Positions 32,474 to 41,623 of a stretch of 64,000 bases of DNA are shown piece by piece. Every line of letters begins with the position of its first letter. Position 1 is the first letter of the stretch. The notes under the pieces were generated by a model that did not search any database, was not told the DNA's origin, and saw nothing but the letters and a program-made list of their open reading frames with translations. Made by a program: the position numbers and the translations under genes. The stretch is from Labrys sp. WJW. Lineage in GTDB: Bacteria; Pseudomonadota; Alphaproteobacteria; Rhizobiales; Labraceae. The stretch covers positions 124,001 through 188,000 of the forward strand of contig NZ_LYXZ01000040.1 of the NCBI RefSeq assembly GCF_001676615.1. The letters are read 5' to 3'.

Positions 32474-33493
32474 CTAGAACTTGAATTCCTCGACATTGGC
32501 CGGCGTGACGATCTTAGCGGGACCGAGGACCACTTCGCCCTTTTCGCCCACCGTATAGTCGCCGAGCCGCCCGGCCTTGAACTTGTCGCCCGGCTTGCCC
32601 TCGATCTTGCACTGCGCCAATTGCTGGGCGCCGTAATAGGTGAGGTAGCCGAGATCCTTGACGTTCCACCAGATGTCCTGGACGGAGCCGTTCTGAATGT
32701 ATTTCTTGATCAGGGTGGCCGGTGCCAGGCCCGTCAGCTTGACCTTGCCGAGGCTGCCCGCCTGTTCGAGGGCGCGCGCCGCGGCCGGCAGGCCGATGCC
32801 GGCGGGAATGATGATGCCCTTGAGGTTGGGAAAGGCCTGGACGAGGGCCAGGGCCTGCTGCTGGTTGACCTGCTCGCTCTCCTGGCCATAGGCGATCTGC
32901 ACCAGCTTCATCTTGGCGAATTTCGGCTCCTTCATCTTGTTCTTGATGAAGTCGATCCAGGCGTTCTGGTTGGTGGCGGTCGGGGTGGAGGAGAGGATGG
33001 CGAAATCCCCCTCATAGCCGATCATCTGCCCCATGCTTTCCAGCATCATCTCGGCCAGGCTGTCGCCCTTGGCCTGGTTGAAGAACAATGCGCGGGCCGC
33101 TTCCGAGACGTCGGAATCGTAGGAGACGATCTTGACGCCCTGCTTGGCGGCGCGCTTGAGGGCGGGCGCCACGGCATTGGCGTCATTGCCGGAGATGGCG
33201 ATGACATCGACCTTCTGGGACACGAGATTGTTGATGAATTCGATCTGGGCTTCGGCGGTCGCCTGGGACGGCGCCTGCTGGATCACCTTGCCGCCGATCT
33301 CCTTCTGGGCCTCCTCCGCCCCGGTCCTGGCGACCTGGAAATAGGGGTCGGTGTCGAGCTTGGGCAGGAAGCCGACGGTAACCGGCTCCTTGGCGCATTT
33401 CTCGGCCGCGAGGGCCGGGACCGCTGCGCCGAGCAGGATGGCCGTGGTCAGGATCAGGTGTGTTCTCATCGCTCTTTTCATCGCTGTTCTCAT
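32474..33493 (-). CDS. Sugar ABC transporter periplasmic binding protein (RhaS/LsrB-like)
   Basis: 339 residues with a signal peptide (LILTTAILLGAAVPALAAE) behind a strong GGAGGAG site. The type-1 binding-protein fold is clear: VTVGFLPKLDTDPYFQVART, then NLVSQKVDVIAISGNDANAV, then IVSYDSDV and LTGLAPATLIKKYIQNG. The VGFLPK...PYF opening and the late APATLIKKYI region resemble rhamnose (RhaS) and autoinducer-2 (LsrB) binding proteins; the exact ligand is not fixed. Third gene of the operon after two permease-bearing genes, 56 bp downstream of the permease. Confidence 0.9.
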   Translation of the reverse strand: MRTAMKRAMRTHLILTTAILLGAAVPALAAEKCAKEPVTVGFLPKLDTDPYFQVARTGAEEAQKEIGGKVIQQAPSQATAEAQIEFINNLVSQKVDVIAISGNDANAVAPALKRAAKQGVKIVSYDSDVSEAARALFFNQAKGDSLAEMMLESMGQMIGYEGDFAILSSTPTATNQNAWIDFIKNKMKEPKFAKMKLVQIAYGQESEQVNQQQALALVQAFPNLKGIIIPAGIGLPAAARALEQAGSLGKVKLTGLAPATLIKKYIQNGSVQDIWWNVKDLGYLTYYGAQQLAQCKIEGKPGDKFKAGRLGDYTVGEKGEVVLGPAKIVTPANVEEFKF

Positions 33494-33548
33494 GGGCTCG
33501 TCTCCTCCTTCACGCCTTTTCGAGGTCGTTGTTGGTCTACGCTTTCAG

Positions 33549-34559
33549 TCAGGTCGTCCGTTCCGGCCCTTTCGGCAGGCCGGCTGTCTTGAACTTTGCC
33601 TGGAGGCCGCCATAGAGGCGCTGGGCCGTGGTGCTGAGCAGCAGCGAGAAGATCAGCAACAGCCCGATGACGGTGCCCTGCGCATCGCCGCCGATCTGGC
33701 TCAGGCCCAGCACGTTGCGCAGCGTGGCGATCAGCACCAGCGCCAGGAACACGCCGGTGAGCTTGCCCTTGCCGCCGAAGACGCTGACGCCGCCGAGCAG
33801 CGCGATGGTGATCACGTCGAGTTCCAGGCCGATGGCATTGTCGGCCCGCGCATTGGCGAGGCGGGCGGTGAATACGATGGAAGCGATGGCGCAGATGAAG
33901 CCGCTGAGCACGAACAGGCCGAGGCGGATGCGCGCCACCCGCACGCCGGCATAGAGCGCGGTATCGGGGCTGCCGCCGATGGCATAGATGCGCCGGCCGA
34001 TGCCGCTCATCTGCAGGAGGACGGCAAATACCGGCGCCAGCACGAGGAAGGGCACGATCGTCCAGGGAATCGGCGTGTCGCCCAGCGTATCGATGCCGAA
34101 ATCGGTGAAGCTTTCGGGAAACTCGTTCACCGAGCCGGTGCCGAGCAGGATGTAGCCGATGCCGCGGAACATCGCCATGGTGCCGAGGGTGACAACCAGC
34201 GACGGCAGGCCGAGATAGGTGACCAGCACGCCGTTGAAGGCGCCGGCCAGGATGCCCGCCAGCAGCGCCAGCGCGATCGCCCCCTCCAGCGGCAGGCCCT
34301 CGCGGATCAGCAGGCCGAACACCACGCTGCACAGGGCCAGGATGCTGGCAACCGACAGGTCGATCTCGCGGGCGATGATCAGCAGCACCATGGGCAGCAC
34401 GATGAGGGCTCGCTCGGATGCGCCGGCAATGGCCTGCGAGATGTTGAAGACCGTGGCGAAGTTCGGCACCGCGAAGACCGCATAGGCGAGCACCACCAGC
34501 GTCAGCAGGGCCAGGAAATTCTCCCAGCTGGCGATCCTTTCGACGAGGCTGGCCTTCAT
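33549..34559 (-). CDS. Sugar ABC transporter permease
   Basis: 336 residues; ATG 34559 overlaps the stop of the fused ATPase-permease as ATGA. Eight or more membrane helices of the BPD_transp_2 type, with the family landmarks REIDLSVASILALCSV (the E-I/N-DLSVG loop), GVLVTYLGLPSLVVTLGTMA and NAIGLELDVITIALLGGVSV (EL..I...LGG coupling region). It pairs with the permease half of the fused protein to form the channel. The frame is open upstream to 35117 only because it reads antiphase through the neighbour. Confidence 0.93.
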   Translation of the reverse strand: MKASLVERIASWENFLALLTLVVLAYAVFAVPNFATVFNISQAIAGASERALIVLPMVLLIIAREIDLSVASILALCSVVFGLLIREGLPLEGAIALALLAGILAGAFNGVLVTYLGLPSLVVTLGTMAMFRGIGYILLGTGSVNEFPESFTDFGIDTLGDTPIPWTIVPFLVLAPVFAVLLQMSGIGRRIYAIGGSPDTALYAGVRVARIRLGLFVLSGFICAIASIVFTARLANARADNAIGLELDVITIALLGGVSVFGGKGKLTGVFLALVLIATLRNVLGLSQIGGDAQGTVIGLLLIFSLLLSTTAQRLYGGLQAKFKTAGLPKGPERTT

Positions 34560-37144
34560 CGCGCCCTCCGTCCCTGCTGGGTTCGCCGCCCGATCACGGT
34601 GTCGACACCAATGGCGAGCAGGATAACGAGGCCATAGACCCCCTGCAGCCAGAGCGGATCGACGCGCACCAGCGTCAGGCCGTTCTGGATCACCAGGAGC
34701 GTCAGCGCACCGAGCGCGACGCCCAACACCGTTCCGGCACCGCCCCTGATGGCGACGCCGCCGACCACCACCGAGGCGATCACGGTGAGCTCGAAGCCGA
34801 GCGCCACGCGGGCATCGATGGTGGCATAGCGTGAGGCCCACAAGGCGCCGTCGAAACCGGCCAGCAGGCCCGCCAGCATGAAGGCGCCGAGGACGAGCGC
34901 GGTGCGGCGGATGCCGATCAGGGCGGCTCCATCCGGATTGGAACCGATGGCATAGAGCTCCCGGCCAACTGGCCAATGCTTCAGGATCGCGCCGATCGCA
35001 ACCAGGCAGGCAAGGGCAATGAGGATCACGGCCGGAATGCCGGCGATACGGGCGCTGGTCATGTCGAGCCAGGCCTGCGGCACCTGGTCGGCGCTGATCT
35101 GCCGCCCGCCCGCCCACAGGCTGTTCAGGCCGCGGAAGACCGAGAGCGTGCCGAGCGTGACCACGATCGCCGGCACCCGGCCAAGGGTCACCACCAGCCC
35201 GTTGAGGGCGCCGCAGGCAAGGCCGATGGCGCAGGCCGTGGCAACGCCGAGCAAGACCGAACTGCCGGGATGGGCGTGCATGAAGCTGGCAGCGCCATAA
35301 GCCGACAGGCCGATCACCGAGGCCACCGACAGGTCGATGTTGCGTGTGAGCAGGACCAGCATCTGGCCCACGGCGACGATCATGAGGAGCGCCGCATCCA
35401 TGGCGATGGCGGTGAGGTTTTCGGGGCTGACCATGCGTGGATTGAGGAACATCACCGGGAGGACCACGGCCGCCATGGCGCCGACCAGCCCGACCTCGCG
35501 CCGGCGCAGCAGCGCCTTGAGCCAGCCAGCCTCGGCCTCCTCGGTCTTGGCCTCCTCGGTCTTGGCGGTCTCATCGCGCCGCATTTGCGGAGCCTCGATG
35601 GCCAGGGCGCCGCCGGCATCGGTGGCCGCGCGGATCACCTTTTCCTGATCAGCCTCTGCGCGTGTGAAGGCGCCGGCCATCCGGCCCTCGCGCAGCACGA
35701 CGATGCGGTCGCACATGCTCACCAGTTCCGGCAGTTCGGAGGAGATCAGGATGATCGCCAGGCCCTGCTGGGCCAGTTCGGCGATCATGGTATGGACTTC
35801 GGACTTGCTTTCGACGTCGATGCCCTGGGTCGGCTCGTCGAGGATGAGGAGCCTGGGTTGGGTGGCGAGCCATTTCGACAGCACCACCTTCTGCTGATTG
35901 CCGCCCGAGAGCGTCTTCACGGGCTGGTCGAAGCTGCGGAATTTCAGTTTCAGCCGCTTGAGATGCGGCTCGACCAGGGACAGTTCCTGCCGCCGCATCA
36001 CCAACCCGGCCATCGTCGCCTTCTCGATCACCGGCAGGGAGGCATTGTCGAGAATGGGAAAATCCATCACCAGGCTCTGGCCGAGCCGGTCTTCCGAGAC
36101 ATAGGCGATGCCAGCGGCCATGGCGGCGGGCGGGTCGGCGAAGGCCACCGCCTTGCCCGCCATCTCGATGCTGCCGGCCGTCGGCTGGTCGATGCCGAAC
36201 AGCACGCGGGCAATCTCGGTGCGCCCGCTCCCGACCAGCCCGCCGAGACCGAGGATCTCGCCGGCCCGGACATTGAAGGAGACATCGTCGAACGCCCCTT
36301 CGCGCGACAGGCCGGAGACAGCGAGCACCTCCGCGCCAGGCTTGGACTCCCATTGCGGATAGATGGCCTTGAGCGGCCGCCCGATCATCATCTGCACGGC
36401 CTGGTCGCGGTCGAGTTCAACAGCCCGCTTCACGCCGATCAGATGGCCGTCGCGCAGCACGGCGATGCGGTCGGCGATCCGGAAGATCTCCTCCATGCGA
36501 TGGCCCACGAACATCATCGCCACCTGCCGCGCCTTGAGATCGGCGACCACGGCGAAGAGACGCTCGACCTCGCGCTGGGACAGGGCCGCCGTCGGCTCGT
36601 CCATGATCAGCACCTTGGCATTGACCGACAAGGCACGGGCGATCTCGACCAGTTGCTGCTCGGAGGTGCGCAGCTCCTTCAAGGGATCCTCGGGCGAGCA
36701 TTGCAGCCCGACGACATCGAGCAGGGCGCGCGCCTCCTCGCGCATGCGCTCATAGTCGATGCGGGCCAGCGAGCGTCGCGGCATGTGGCCGACGAAGATG
36801 TTCTCGAACACCGTCAGGTCGCCGAACAGGCCGGGATGCTGGTGCATCACCGCAATGCCGCGGCGCTGTGCCTCCAGCGGCGACCAATGCTCCACCGGCT
36901 GGCCGCCGATGGTCACCGCCCCCTCGTCAGGCCTGTAGACGCCGGCGAGCAGCTTGACGCAGGTGCTCTTGCCCGCGCCGTTCTCGCCCAGCAGGGCCAG
37001 CACCTCGCCGGGCAGGAGATCGAAACTGGCATGGGAAAGGGCGATCGTCCCCCCGAAACGCTTGGAGGCATTCGCCAGGCCGGCAGCCGCGACGGGAGAC
37101 GCGATCGAGGCTCCGAAATCCTCATCGGCCAGGCTGCTCTTCAT
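34556..37144 (-). CDS. Fused sugar ABC transporter ATPase (two domains) plus permease
   Basis: 862 residues joining two normally separate subunits. Domain 1: Walker A LLGENGAGKST, signature LRTSEQQLVEIARAL, Walker B VLIMDEPTAAL. Domain 2: a degenerate Walker A (GGLVGSGRTEIARVLFG) but canonical LSGGNQQKVVLSKWL and LLILDEPTQGID, as usual for RbsA/MglA-type ATPases. After a charged EETAK-rich linker (about 530-555) comes a complete eight-helix permease with NIDLSVASVIGLSAYGAA and FELTVIASVVVGGVAIRGGA. It therefore supplies both ATPase modules and half the channel; the other half is the next gene. The fusion is intact with no internal stop. Confidence 0.93.
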   Translation of the reverse strand: MKSSLADEDFGASIASPVAAAGLANASKRFGGTIALSHASFDLLPGEVLALLGENGAGKSTCVKLLAGVYRPDEGAVTIGGQPVEHWSPLEAQRRGIAVMHQHPGLFGDLTVFENIFVGHMPRRSLARIDYERMREEARALLDVVGLQCSPEDPLKELRTSEQQLVEIARALSVNAKVLIMDEPTAALSQREVERLFAVVADLKARQVAMMFVGHRMEEIFRIADRIAVLRDGHLIGVKRAVELDRDQAVQMMIGRPLKAIYPQWESKPGAEVLAVSGLSREGAFDDVSFNVRAGEILGLGGLVGSGRTEIARVLFGIDQPTAGSIEMAGKAVAFADPPAAMAAGIAYVSEDRLGQSLVMDFPILDNASLPVIEKATMAGLVMRRQELSLVEPHLKRLKLKFRSFDQPVKTLSGGNQQKVVLSKWLATQPRLLILDEPTQGIDVESKSEVHTMIAELAQQGLAIILISSELPELVSMCDRIVVLREGRMAGAFTRAEADQEKVIRAATDAGGALAIEAPQMRRDETAKTEEAKTEEAEAGWLKALLRRREVGLVGAMAAVVLPVMFLNPRMVSPENLTAIAMDAALLMIVAVGQMLVLLTRNIDLSVASVIGLSAYGAASFMHAHPGSSVLLGVATACAIGLACGALNGLVVTLGRVPAIVVTLGTLSVFRGLNSLWAGGRQISADQVPQAWLDMTSARIAGIPAVILIALACLVAIGAILKHWPVGRELYAIGSNPDGAALIGIRRTALVLGAFMLAGLLAGFDGALWASRYATIDARVALGFELTVIASVVVGGVAIRGGAGTVLGVALGALTLLVIQNGLTLVRVDPLWLQGVYGLVILLAIGVDTVIGRRTQQGRRAR

Positions 37145-37207
37145 GGCATTGCCCGCCAGCGATGACGCGACCGAGATACGCCCACCATCATCGTCCCCTC
37201 ACCTTTA

Positions 37208-37219
37208 ATTATTAAAGCA
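37208..37219. promoter_or_regulatory. Putative ROK-repressor operator upstream of the transporter
   Basis: ATTATTAAAGCA is found here, 64 bp upstream of the fused transporter gene, and again exactly at 38587-38598 upstream of the ROK gene. AT-rich islands in otherwise GC-rich DNA at both promoters fit a shared operator. Confidence 0.55.
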
Positions 37220-37266
37220 AATGGATATATCGATGCTCCCGAGCTGTCAAGTGCGGGACCGCCCCG

Positions 37267-38547
37267 CTAGCCGGCGCCGATATAGGTCTTCAGGCTGGCT
37301 CGGCCGATACCCGGCGCCTTGGCCTTCACCAGCGTGGCGCTGTCGGGCGCGAACATGGCGTAGAGCGGCAGGATGGCCGCACCGATGGCCGCCGCCCGCG
37401 GCCCCATGGTGCCAACCTCGATCGCGGGCGCGAACAGGCCTTCGGGCACGATCTCTCCGAAGCGACGCGACACCGCCTCGACCGTACGCTGCAGGATGGC
37501 GGCCGGCAGGATGCCGTCGATCACGATGGCCGAGACATCGACGACGGCGATGGCACCGACGATCGCCTGAGCCAGGGCGTCGGCGCAGTCCTCGACCCAC
37601 TCGCCGAGAAAGGGCTCGGCCTTCTCGCCGATGTCATCGAGTTCGAGAGCCCGTCGGATCGGCACGCCGTTCTGGCGCAGATGGTTGGTGAGCACATAGA
37701 TCGAAGCCCGGCGCAGCAGGATTTCGAAAGGCCCTTTCGGCGCCGGCACGCTCGACAGCAGCGAAGGCGTCACCGGATAGGGACCGAAGGCCGCCGAATT
37801 GCCGTTCGGGCCGGTTTCCAGATTGCCGTTGATGATCAGCCCGCCGCCGATGAAGGTGGAGATGAAAAGATAGATGAAATCCCGCACCTCGCGGCCCCGG
37901 CCATAGACGAGCTCGGCCGTCGCCGCGCCGGAGGCGTCGTTTTCGAAGAAAAGCGGCAGGTCGATGCTGTCGCCCAGGGCCTTGGCGAAGTCGAAATCCT
38001 CCCAGGCCTGGGTAATCGAAGCCGGCATGCCCAGTTCCTTGGTCCAGCTGTCCATGAAATAGGGCATCGCCACCCCGACACCGACCACCCGGCCGCGCAG
38101 ATCGGGCGCCAGGCCGGCCCGGAAGGTGCGGACATAGGCGGCCGCCAGTTCCGCCACCACCTGCGGCTCGGGATATTCGTATTCGCTGGTCTCCATGCGC
38201 AGGGTCCGGCCGGTGAAATCGACCAGCACGGCATCGAAGGCCCGCCGGCCGACATGCAGGCCGATCGAGAAGGCGCCGTCGGGCGCCGGCGCATAGAGGG
38301 TGGAAGGCTGCCCGACCTGTCCGGCGCGCTTGCCCTCATGGCGGACCAGCCCGACTTCCTCGAGGTGATCGACGATGACGGCCACGGCCTGGGGCGTGAG
38401 ATTGGCGGAACGGGCGAGCTCTGCCTTGGAAGCCCGGCCAAGGCGCTGCAACGCCTCGAGCACCACGCGCTCATTGTAGCGCCGCACCTGGACGGAATTG
38501 CTGCCCTTGCGGCTTTCCGGAGCGAACTGGCTCGACATGCGCGGCAC
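37267..38547 (-). CDS. ROK-family transcriptional regulator
   Basis: 426 residues. An N-terminal MarR-like winged helix (about 20-80: NERVVLEALQRLGRASKAEL, then ANLTPQAVAVIVDHLEEVGL) precedes a ROK sugar-kinase-like domain with GVGVAMPYFMDSW, VYGRGREVRDFIYLFISTFI and GGGLIINGNLETGPNGNSAA. ROK regulators (NagC, XylR, Mlc type) bind a sugar or sugar phosphate in the kinase-like domain and release DNA. It sits immediately upstream of the transporter on the same strand, with a shared operator word at both promoters, so it probably represses itself and the uptake operon. Confidence 0.92.
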   Translation of the reverse strand: MPRMSSQFAPESRKGSNSVQVRRYNERVVLEALQRLGRASKAELARSANLTPQAVAVIVDHLEEVGLVRHEGKRAGQVGQPSTLYAPAPDGAFSIGLHVGRRAFDAVLVDFTGRTLRMETSEYEYPEPQVVAELAAAYVRTFRAGLAPDLRGRVVGVGVAMPYFMDSWTKELGMPASITQAWEDFDFAKALGDSIDLPLFFENDASGAATAELVYGRGREVRDFIYLFISTFIGGGLIINGNLETGPNGNSAAFGPYPVTPSLLSSVPAPKGPFEILLRRASIYVLTNHLRQNGVPIRRALELDDIGEKAEPFLGEWVEDCADALAQAIVGAIAVVDVSAIVIDGILPAAILQRTVEAVSRRFGEIVPEGLFAPAIEVGTMGPRAAAIGAAILPLYAMFAPDSATLVKAKAPGIGRASLKTYIGAG

Positions 38548-38586
38548 TCTTCAATTTGCGGGCTATCACTTCCCGGGAAGGAAGTT

Positions 38587-38615
38587 ATTATTAAAGCATT
38601 TTGATTAATTATCAA
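38587..38615. promoter_or_regulatory. Putative ROK autoregulatory operator
   Basis: Contains the exact 12-bp word ATTATTAAAGCA shared with 37208-37219, followed at 38601-38615 by TTGATTAATTATCAA, a near-perfect odd palindrome. It lies 40-70 bp upstream of the ROK start codon. Confidence 0.6.
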
Positions 38616-38904
38616 GGAAGTTCGCTCATCCTTAAAACATGGCAACGCCCCTAATCCCTCTTGCGCAATGCCTAACCTGGCCATCATGCCAAATTGCTTC
38701 GCGGCCTCCACCATGCCCGGATGTAACTGGCACGAAAGCATCCCCAGGTTTCTTCTTTGCCGTCGACCCGTTTGCGATCATCCGAGAAGTCAGCTTGACC
38801 AGACCTCACGTCATATAGCGGCCGACTGTGGCCAGCCGGTCACATACTCGGGCGCACAAGCATGCTACCCATTGCGCAACTTTGCGTTGAAGAGACTGAA
38901 GCAG

Positions 38905-39618
38905 ATGAAAATATGTTTCGCGGCAGCTATCCTGGTCCTGAGCGCCTGTGGCGCTTCGGCGGCCGATCTTGCAATCGCGCCGGCGGAACCGGTCGCTCCG
39001 GCAACTATCTATGACTGGACTGGTCCCTATGTCGGCGCCCATGTAGGGTTTGGCTGGGGTCGGGAGCGCGATGACCAGAGCCGTCTGTTTCCTCCTGAAA
39101 CCGATCCCGGCACTGGCGGCGGCGGCGTCGACAAATACGACATGGATGGGTTCCTGGGAGGCGTGCACGCAGGTTACAACTACCAGACGGCCCAGTTCGT
39201 GCTGGGTGCCGAAGGCGACATCGACTATTCCGGCTTCAAGGGCACGGGACACGGGACCTATCTGGGCGGCACCGTTCCCCGTACGCTCAAGATGGAGAAT
39301 CGCTGGCAGGGCTCAGCCCGGCTGCGGGCCGGCTATGCCGTCGACAACGTGCTGCTCTATGCCACGGGCGGCCTCGCCCTCGCCGAAGGAAAGCTGACAA
39401 GTTCCGGTCCGAACATTGCGACCACCAGTTCCAGCAAGACCCATCTGGGCTGGACGGCGGGGCTCGGCGCCGAATATGCTTTCACGCAGAACTGGATAGG
39501 GCGCGCCGAGGTTCGATACACCGATTTCCAGAAGAAGCGCTACGCAACCTCCGACGGTCTCGTGAAGGCACGTTGGGATGAAGCGACCGCGAGTCTCGGC
39601 GTCAGCTACAAGTTCTGA
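38905..39618 (+). CDS. Outer-membrane beta-barrel protein (Omp25/31 family)
   Basis: 237 residues from ATG 38905 (GAAGAGACTGAAGCAG upstream). Signal peptide MKICFAAAILVLSACGASAA, then D. A lipobox-like LSAC is present but the Ala-Ala cleavage site after it fits Sec processing better. Barrel signature: YDWTGPYVGAHVGFGWG, GGVHAGYNYQTAQFVLGAEG, GSARLRAGYAVDNVLLYATG, LGAEYAFTQNWIGRAEVRYT and terminal LGVSYKF. A third paralogue of this family in the window, without the duplicated upstream region of the other two. The 38616-38904 gap carries its promoter, with no further gene. Confidence 0.9.
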   Translation: MKICFAAAILVLSACGASAADLAIAPAEPVAPATIYDWTGPYVGAHVGFGWGRERDDQSRLFPPETDPGTGGGGVDKYDMDGFLGGVHAGYNYQTAQFVLGAEGDIDYSGFKGTGHGTYLGGTVPRTLKMENRWQGSARLRAGYAVDNVLLYATGGLALAEGKLTSSGPNIATTSSSKTHLGWTAGLGAEYAFTQNWIGRAEVRYTDFQKKRYATSDGLVKARWDEATASLGVSYKF

Positions 39619-39686
39619 CGCGCACCGTCGTTCTTGGGAGCCGCGCCCAGGGTGGGGCCGTGAGCGCGCGCCAAGCTGGTAGCAAA

Positions 39687-40775
39687 TTATCGGCCTGCCG
39701 TCTGCGCATAGGCGCTGCCGAAGCGATTGGCCAGGAAGGCCGACAAGGCGATGTCCTCCTGGCGGATGAAGCCCTTCTGCGGCAGTTCCCCTGCGGCCAG
39801 CATGTCCAGCACGGCACAAATGGCGGAGGCCGTCGTCACCTGGATGGCGCTGCGCAGGCGCGAGCCGACGCTGCGGTTGTAGATCTTGTTGGCATAGGTT
39901 TCCTGCACCAGATGGCCATGGCGCTTGCCGCTGACGGTGACGAAGATCACCACCACGTCCTGGATCGTCGCCGGCAGGGCATTTTCGAGAATGTCCTTGA
40001 GCACGTCGCGGCGATGCCTGAGATCGAGGTCGTTGAGCAGCGCCTTCATGATCGCCGCGTGGCCGGGATAGCGGATGGTGCGGTAATTCAGCGTGCGCAC
40101 TCGCCCCAGATAGGTCTCGCACAGGCTGCCGAGGCCGCCCGAGGTGTTGAAGGCTTCGTAAGTGACGCCGTCGAGCGAGAATTCCTCGCGCTCCTCCATC
40201 GCCGGCACTTCGACCCGGTGGCCGTCGACGATCGCCTCGCAGGGCTCGCAATATTCGTTGATCACCCCGTCCGTCGACCAGGTCAGGTTGTAGTTGAGCG
40301 CGTTGGAGGGATATTGCGGCAGGGCGCCGACGCGCATGCGGATGGAATCGAGGCTGTCGAATTGCTGGGCGAGATCGTTGGCGACGATCGAGATGAACCC
40401 CGGAGCCAGGCCGCATTGCGGGATGAAGGCGCTCCTGGCCGACGCCGCGAGGTCACGCACCCGCCGCGTCGAGGCGACGTCCTCGGTCAAGTCGAGATAA
40501 TGGACATTGGCCCGCGCCGCCGCCTCGGCGATACGGGTGGTGAGATGGAAGGGCGCGGCGCTGAGCACGGCATAGGCGCCGTCCAGGACGGTGCGCAGGG
40601 CTGCTCCGTCCTCGAGATCGAGTTCACGCTGCTCCACGCCTGCCGACAGTTCGGCGCCCTCCAGCTGCGCGGCTGACCGGTCGATCACGGTGACTTCATA
40701 GTCCCCGCTGACCGCCAGGATATCGGCGATGCACGCCCCGATCTTGCCCGCCCCCGCTACCACGATCTTGCGCAT
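39687..40775 (-). CDS. Saccharopine dehydrogenase-like oxidoreductase
   Basis: 362 residues from ATG 40775. The N-terminal Rossmann fold opens KIVVAGAGKIGACIADILA, followed by VLSAAPFHLTTRIAEAAARA and the family's HYLDLTED, then FIPQCGLAPGFISIVANDLA. The body has the LNYRTIRYPGHAAIMKALLN pattern of saccharopine dehydrogenase-type enzymes. These act on lysine-pathway or related amino-acid imines in the cytosol. It is divergent from an Lrp/AsnC regulator, which commonly controls amino-acid catabolic enzymes next door. The exact substrate (lysine degradation is the likeliest) is inference. Confidence 0.88.
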   Translation of the reverse strand: MRKIVVAGAGKIGACIADILAVSGDYEVTVIDRSAAQLEGAELSAGVEQRELDLEDGAALRTVLDGAYAVLSAAPFHLTTRIAEAAARANVHYLDLTEDVASTRRVRDLAASARSAFIPQCGLAPGFISIVANDLAQQFDSLDSIRMRVGALPQYPSNALNYNLTWSTDGVINEYCEPCEAIVDGHRVEVPAMEEREEFSLDGVTYEAFNTSGGLGSLCETYLGRVRTLNYRTIRYPGHAAIMKALLNDLDLRHRRDVLKDILENALPATIQDVVVIFVTVSGKRHGHLVQETYANKIYNRSVGSRLRSAIQVTTASAICAVLDMLAAGELPQKGFIRQEDIALSAFLANRFGSAYAQTAGR

Positions 40776-40802
40776 TGCCCGCCTCCCCCGCCGTGATTCC
40801 CT

Positions 40803-40900
40803 AGAGCAAAGCGCTTTCAAGACTGAACGCTTGTTTGCACTAACTCTTTGGTTCGACGCGTCTTTGCGATTCCAGATGACTCCGTCAAATCGCAAAACGC
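40803..40900. repeat. Palindromic intergenic element
   Basis: TTTGCGATT (40863-40871) and its reverse complement AATCGCAAA (40888-40896) form a 9-bp stem. The preceding CTAGAGCAAAGCGCTTTCAA is the kind of start seen in rhizobial intergenic repeats. It lies between the divergent Lrp and dehydrogenase genes. Confidence 0.6.
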
Positions 40901-41000
40901 TATGGGCAAAAGCCTACGCCTGCCTCCCTGCCTTTCGAAGCCTGCATTTCGACGAAATGCCGAGCTATCTTTGCACAATGCCATCCACTATATCGTCATT

Positions 41001-41429
41001 ATGACGACACCGGCCGATGATGCCCTGATTGCCATCCTGCGCGAGAACGCCCGCGCCTCCACGGCCGAGATCGCCCGGCGCCTCGGCGTTTCCCGCACCA
41101 CCGTGCAGAGTCGCCTCGCGCGCCTCGAACATCGCGGCGTGATCGCCGGCTACACCATCCGGCTTTCCGAGGAGCATACCCGTTCGCTCCTGCGCGCCCA
41201 TGTGCTGCTCACCACCGTGCCCAAGCTGATCCGCCAGGTGGAGGCGGGCCTGCGCGAAATTCCAGCCGTGCGCACGCTGCATTCGGTCAGCGGCAATTTC
41301 GACATGATCGCGGTGATCGAGGCCCGCTCGGTCGGCGAACTCGACGAACTCGCCGATCGCATCGGCGCGCTGGAAGGGGTCGAGCGCACTTCGACCTCTC
41401 TCATCCTGTCGACGCGGATCGAGCGCTAG
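41001..41429 (+). CDS. Lrp/AsnC-family transcriptional regulator
   Basis: 142 residues from ATG 41001. N-terminal HTH DDALIAILRENARASTAEIA, then LGVSRTTVQSRLARLEHRG, followed by the RAM/ligand domain (VLLTTVPKLIRQVEAGLREI, then VSGNFDMIAVIEARSVGELD and an SLILSTRIER end). Lrp proteins form octamers on DNA and sense amino acids. Divergence from the saccharopine-dehydrogenase-like gene strongly suggests this is its local regulator, with operator DNA in the 225-bp gap. Confidence 0.93.
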   Translation: MTTPADDALIAILRENARASTAEIARRLGVSRTTVQSRLARLEHRGVIAGYTIRLSEEHTRSLLRAHVLLTTVPKLIRQVEAGLREIPAVRTLHSVSGNFDMIAVIEARSVGELDELADRIGALEGVERTSTSLILSTRIER

Positions 41430-41623
41430 GGCACGCCGAAAAGCGCGCGCCGGCTTTCGGAAAAAACAATGCAATAACAATGAATTATGGCATCTTTCCC
41501 AATTTCTAAATCGAGTCCGGTCATGTCAGGCATGTCCCGGCACCGACGGATATTCGACGATCCGCGTTCAGTTTCGGTTCAGCCGCAATCGGGATGATGG
41601 CGGCCCAATCAAGAGAGGTCGCG

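Noticed and set aside
34976..37165. 729-residue rightward open frame opposite the fused ABC gene
   Set aside because: Antisense shadow of a certain transporter; no start signal and no protein-like pattern.
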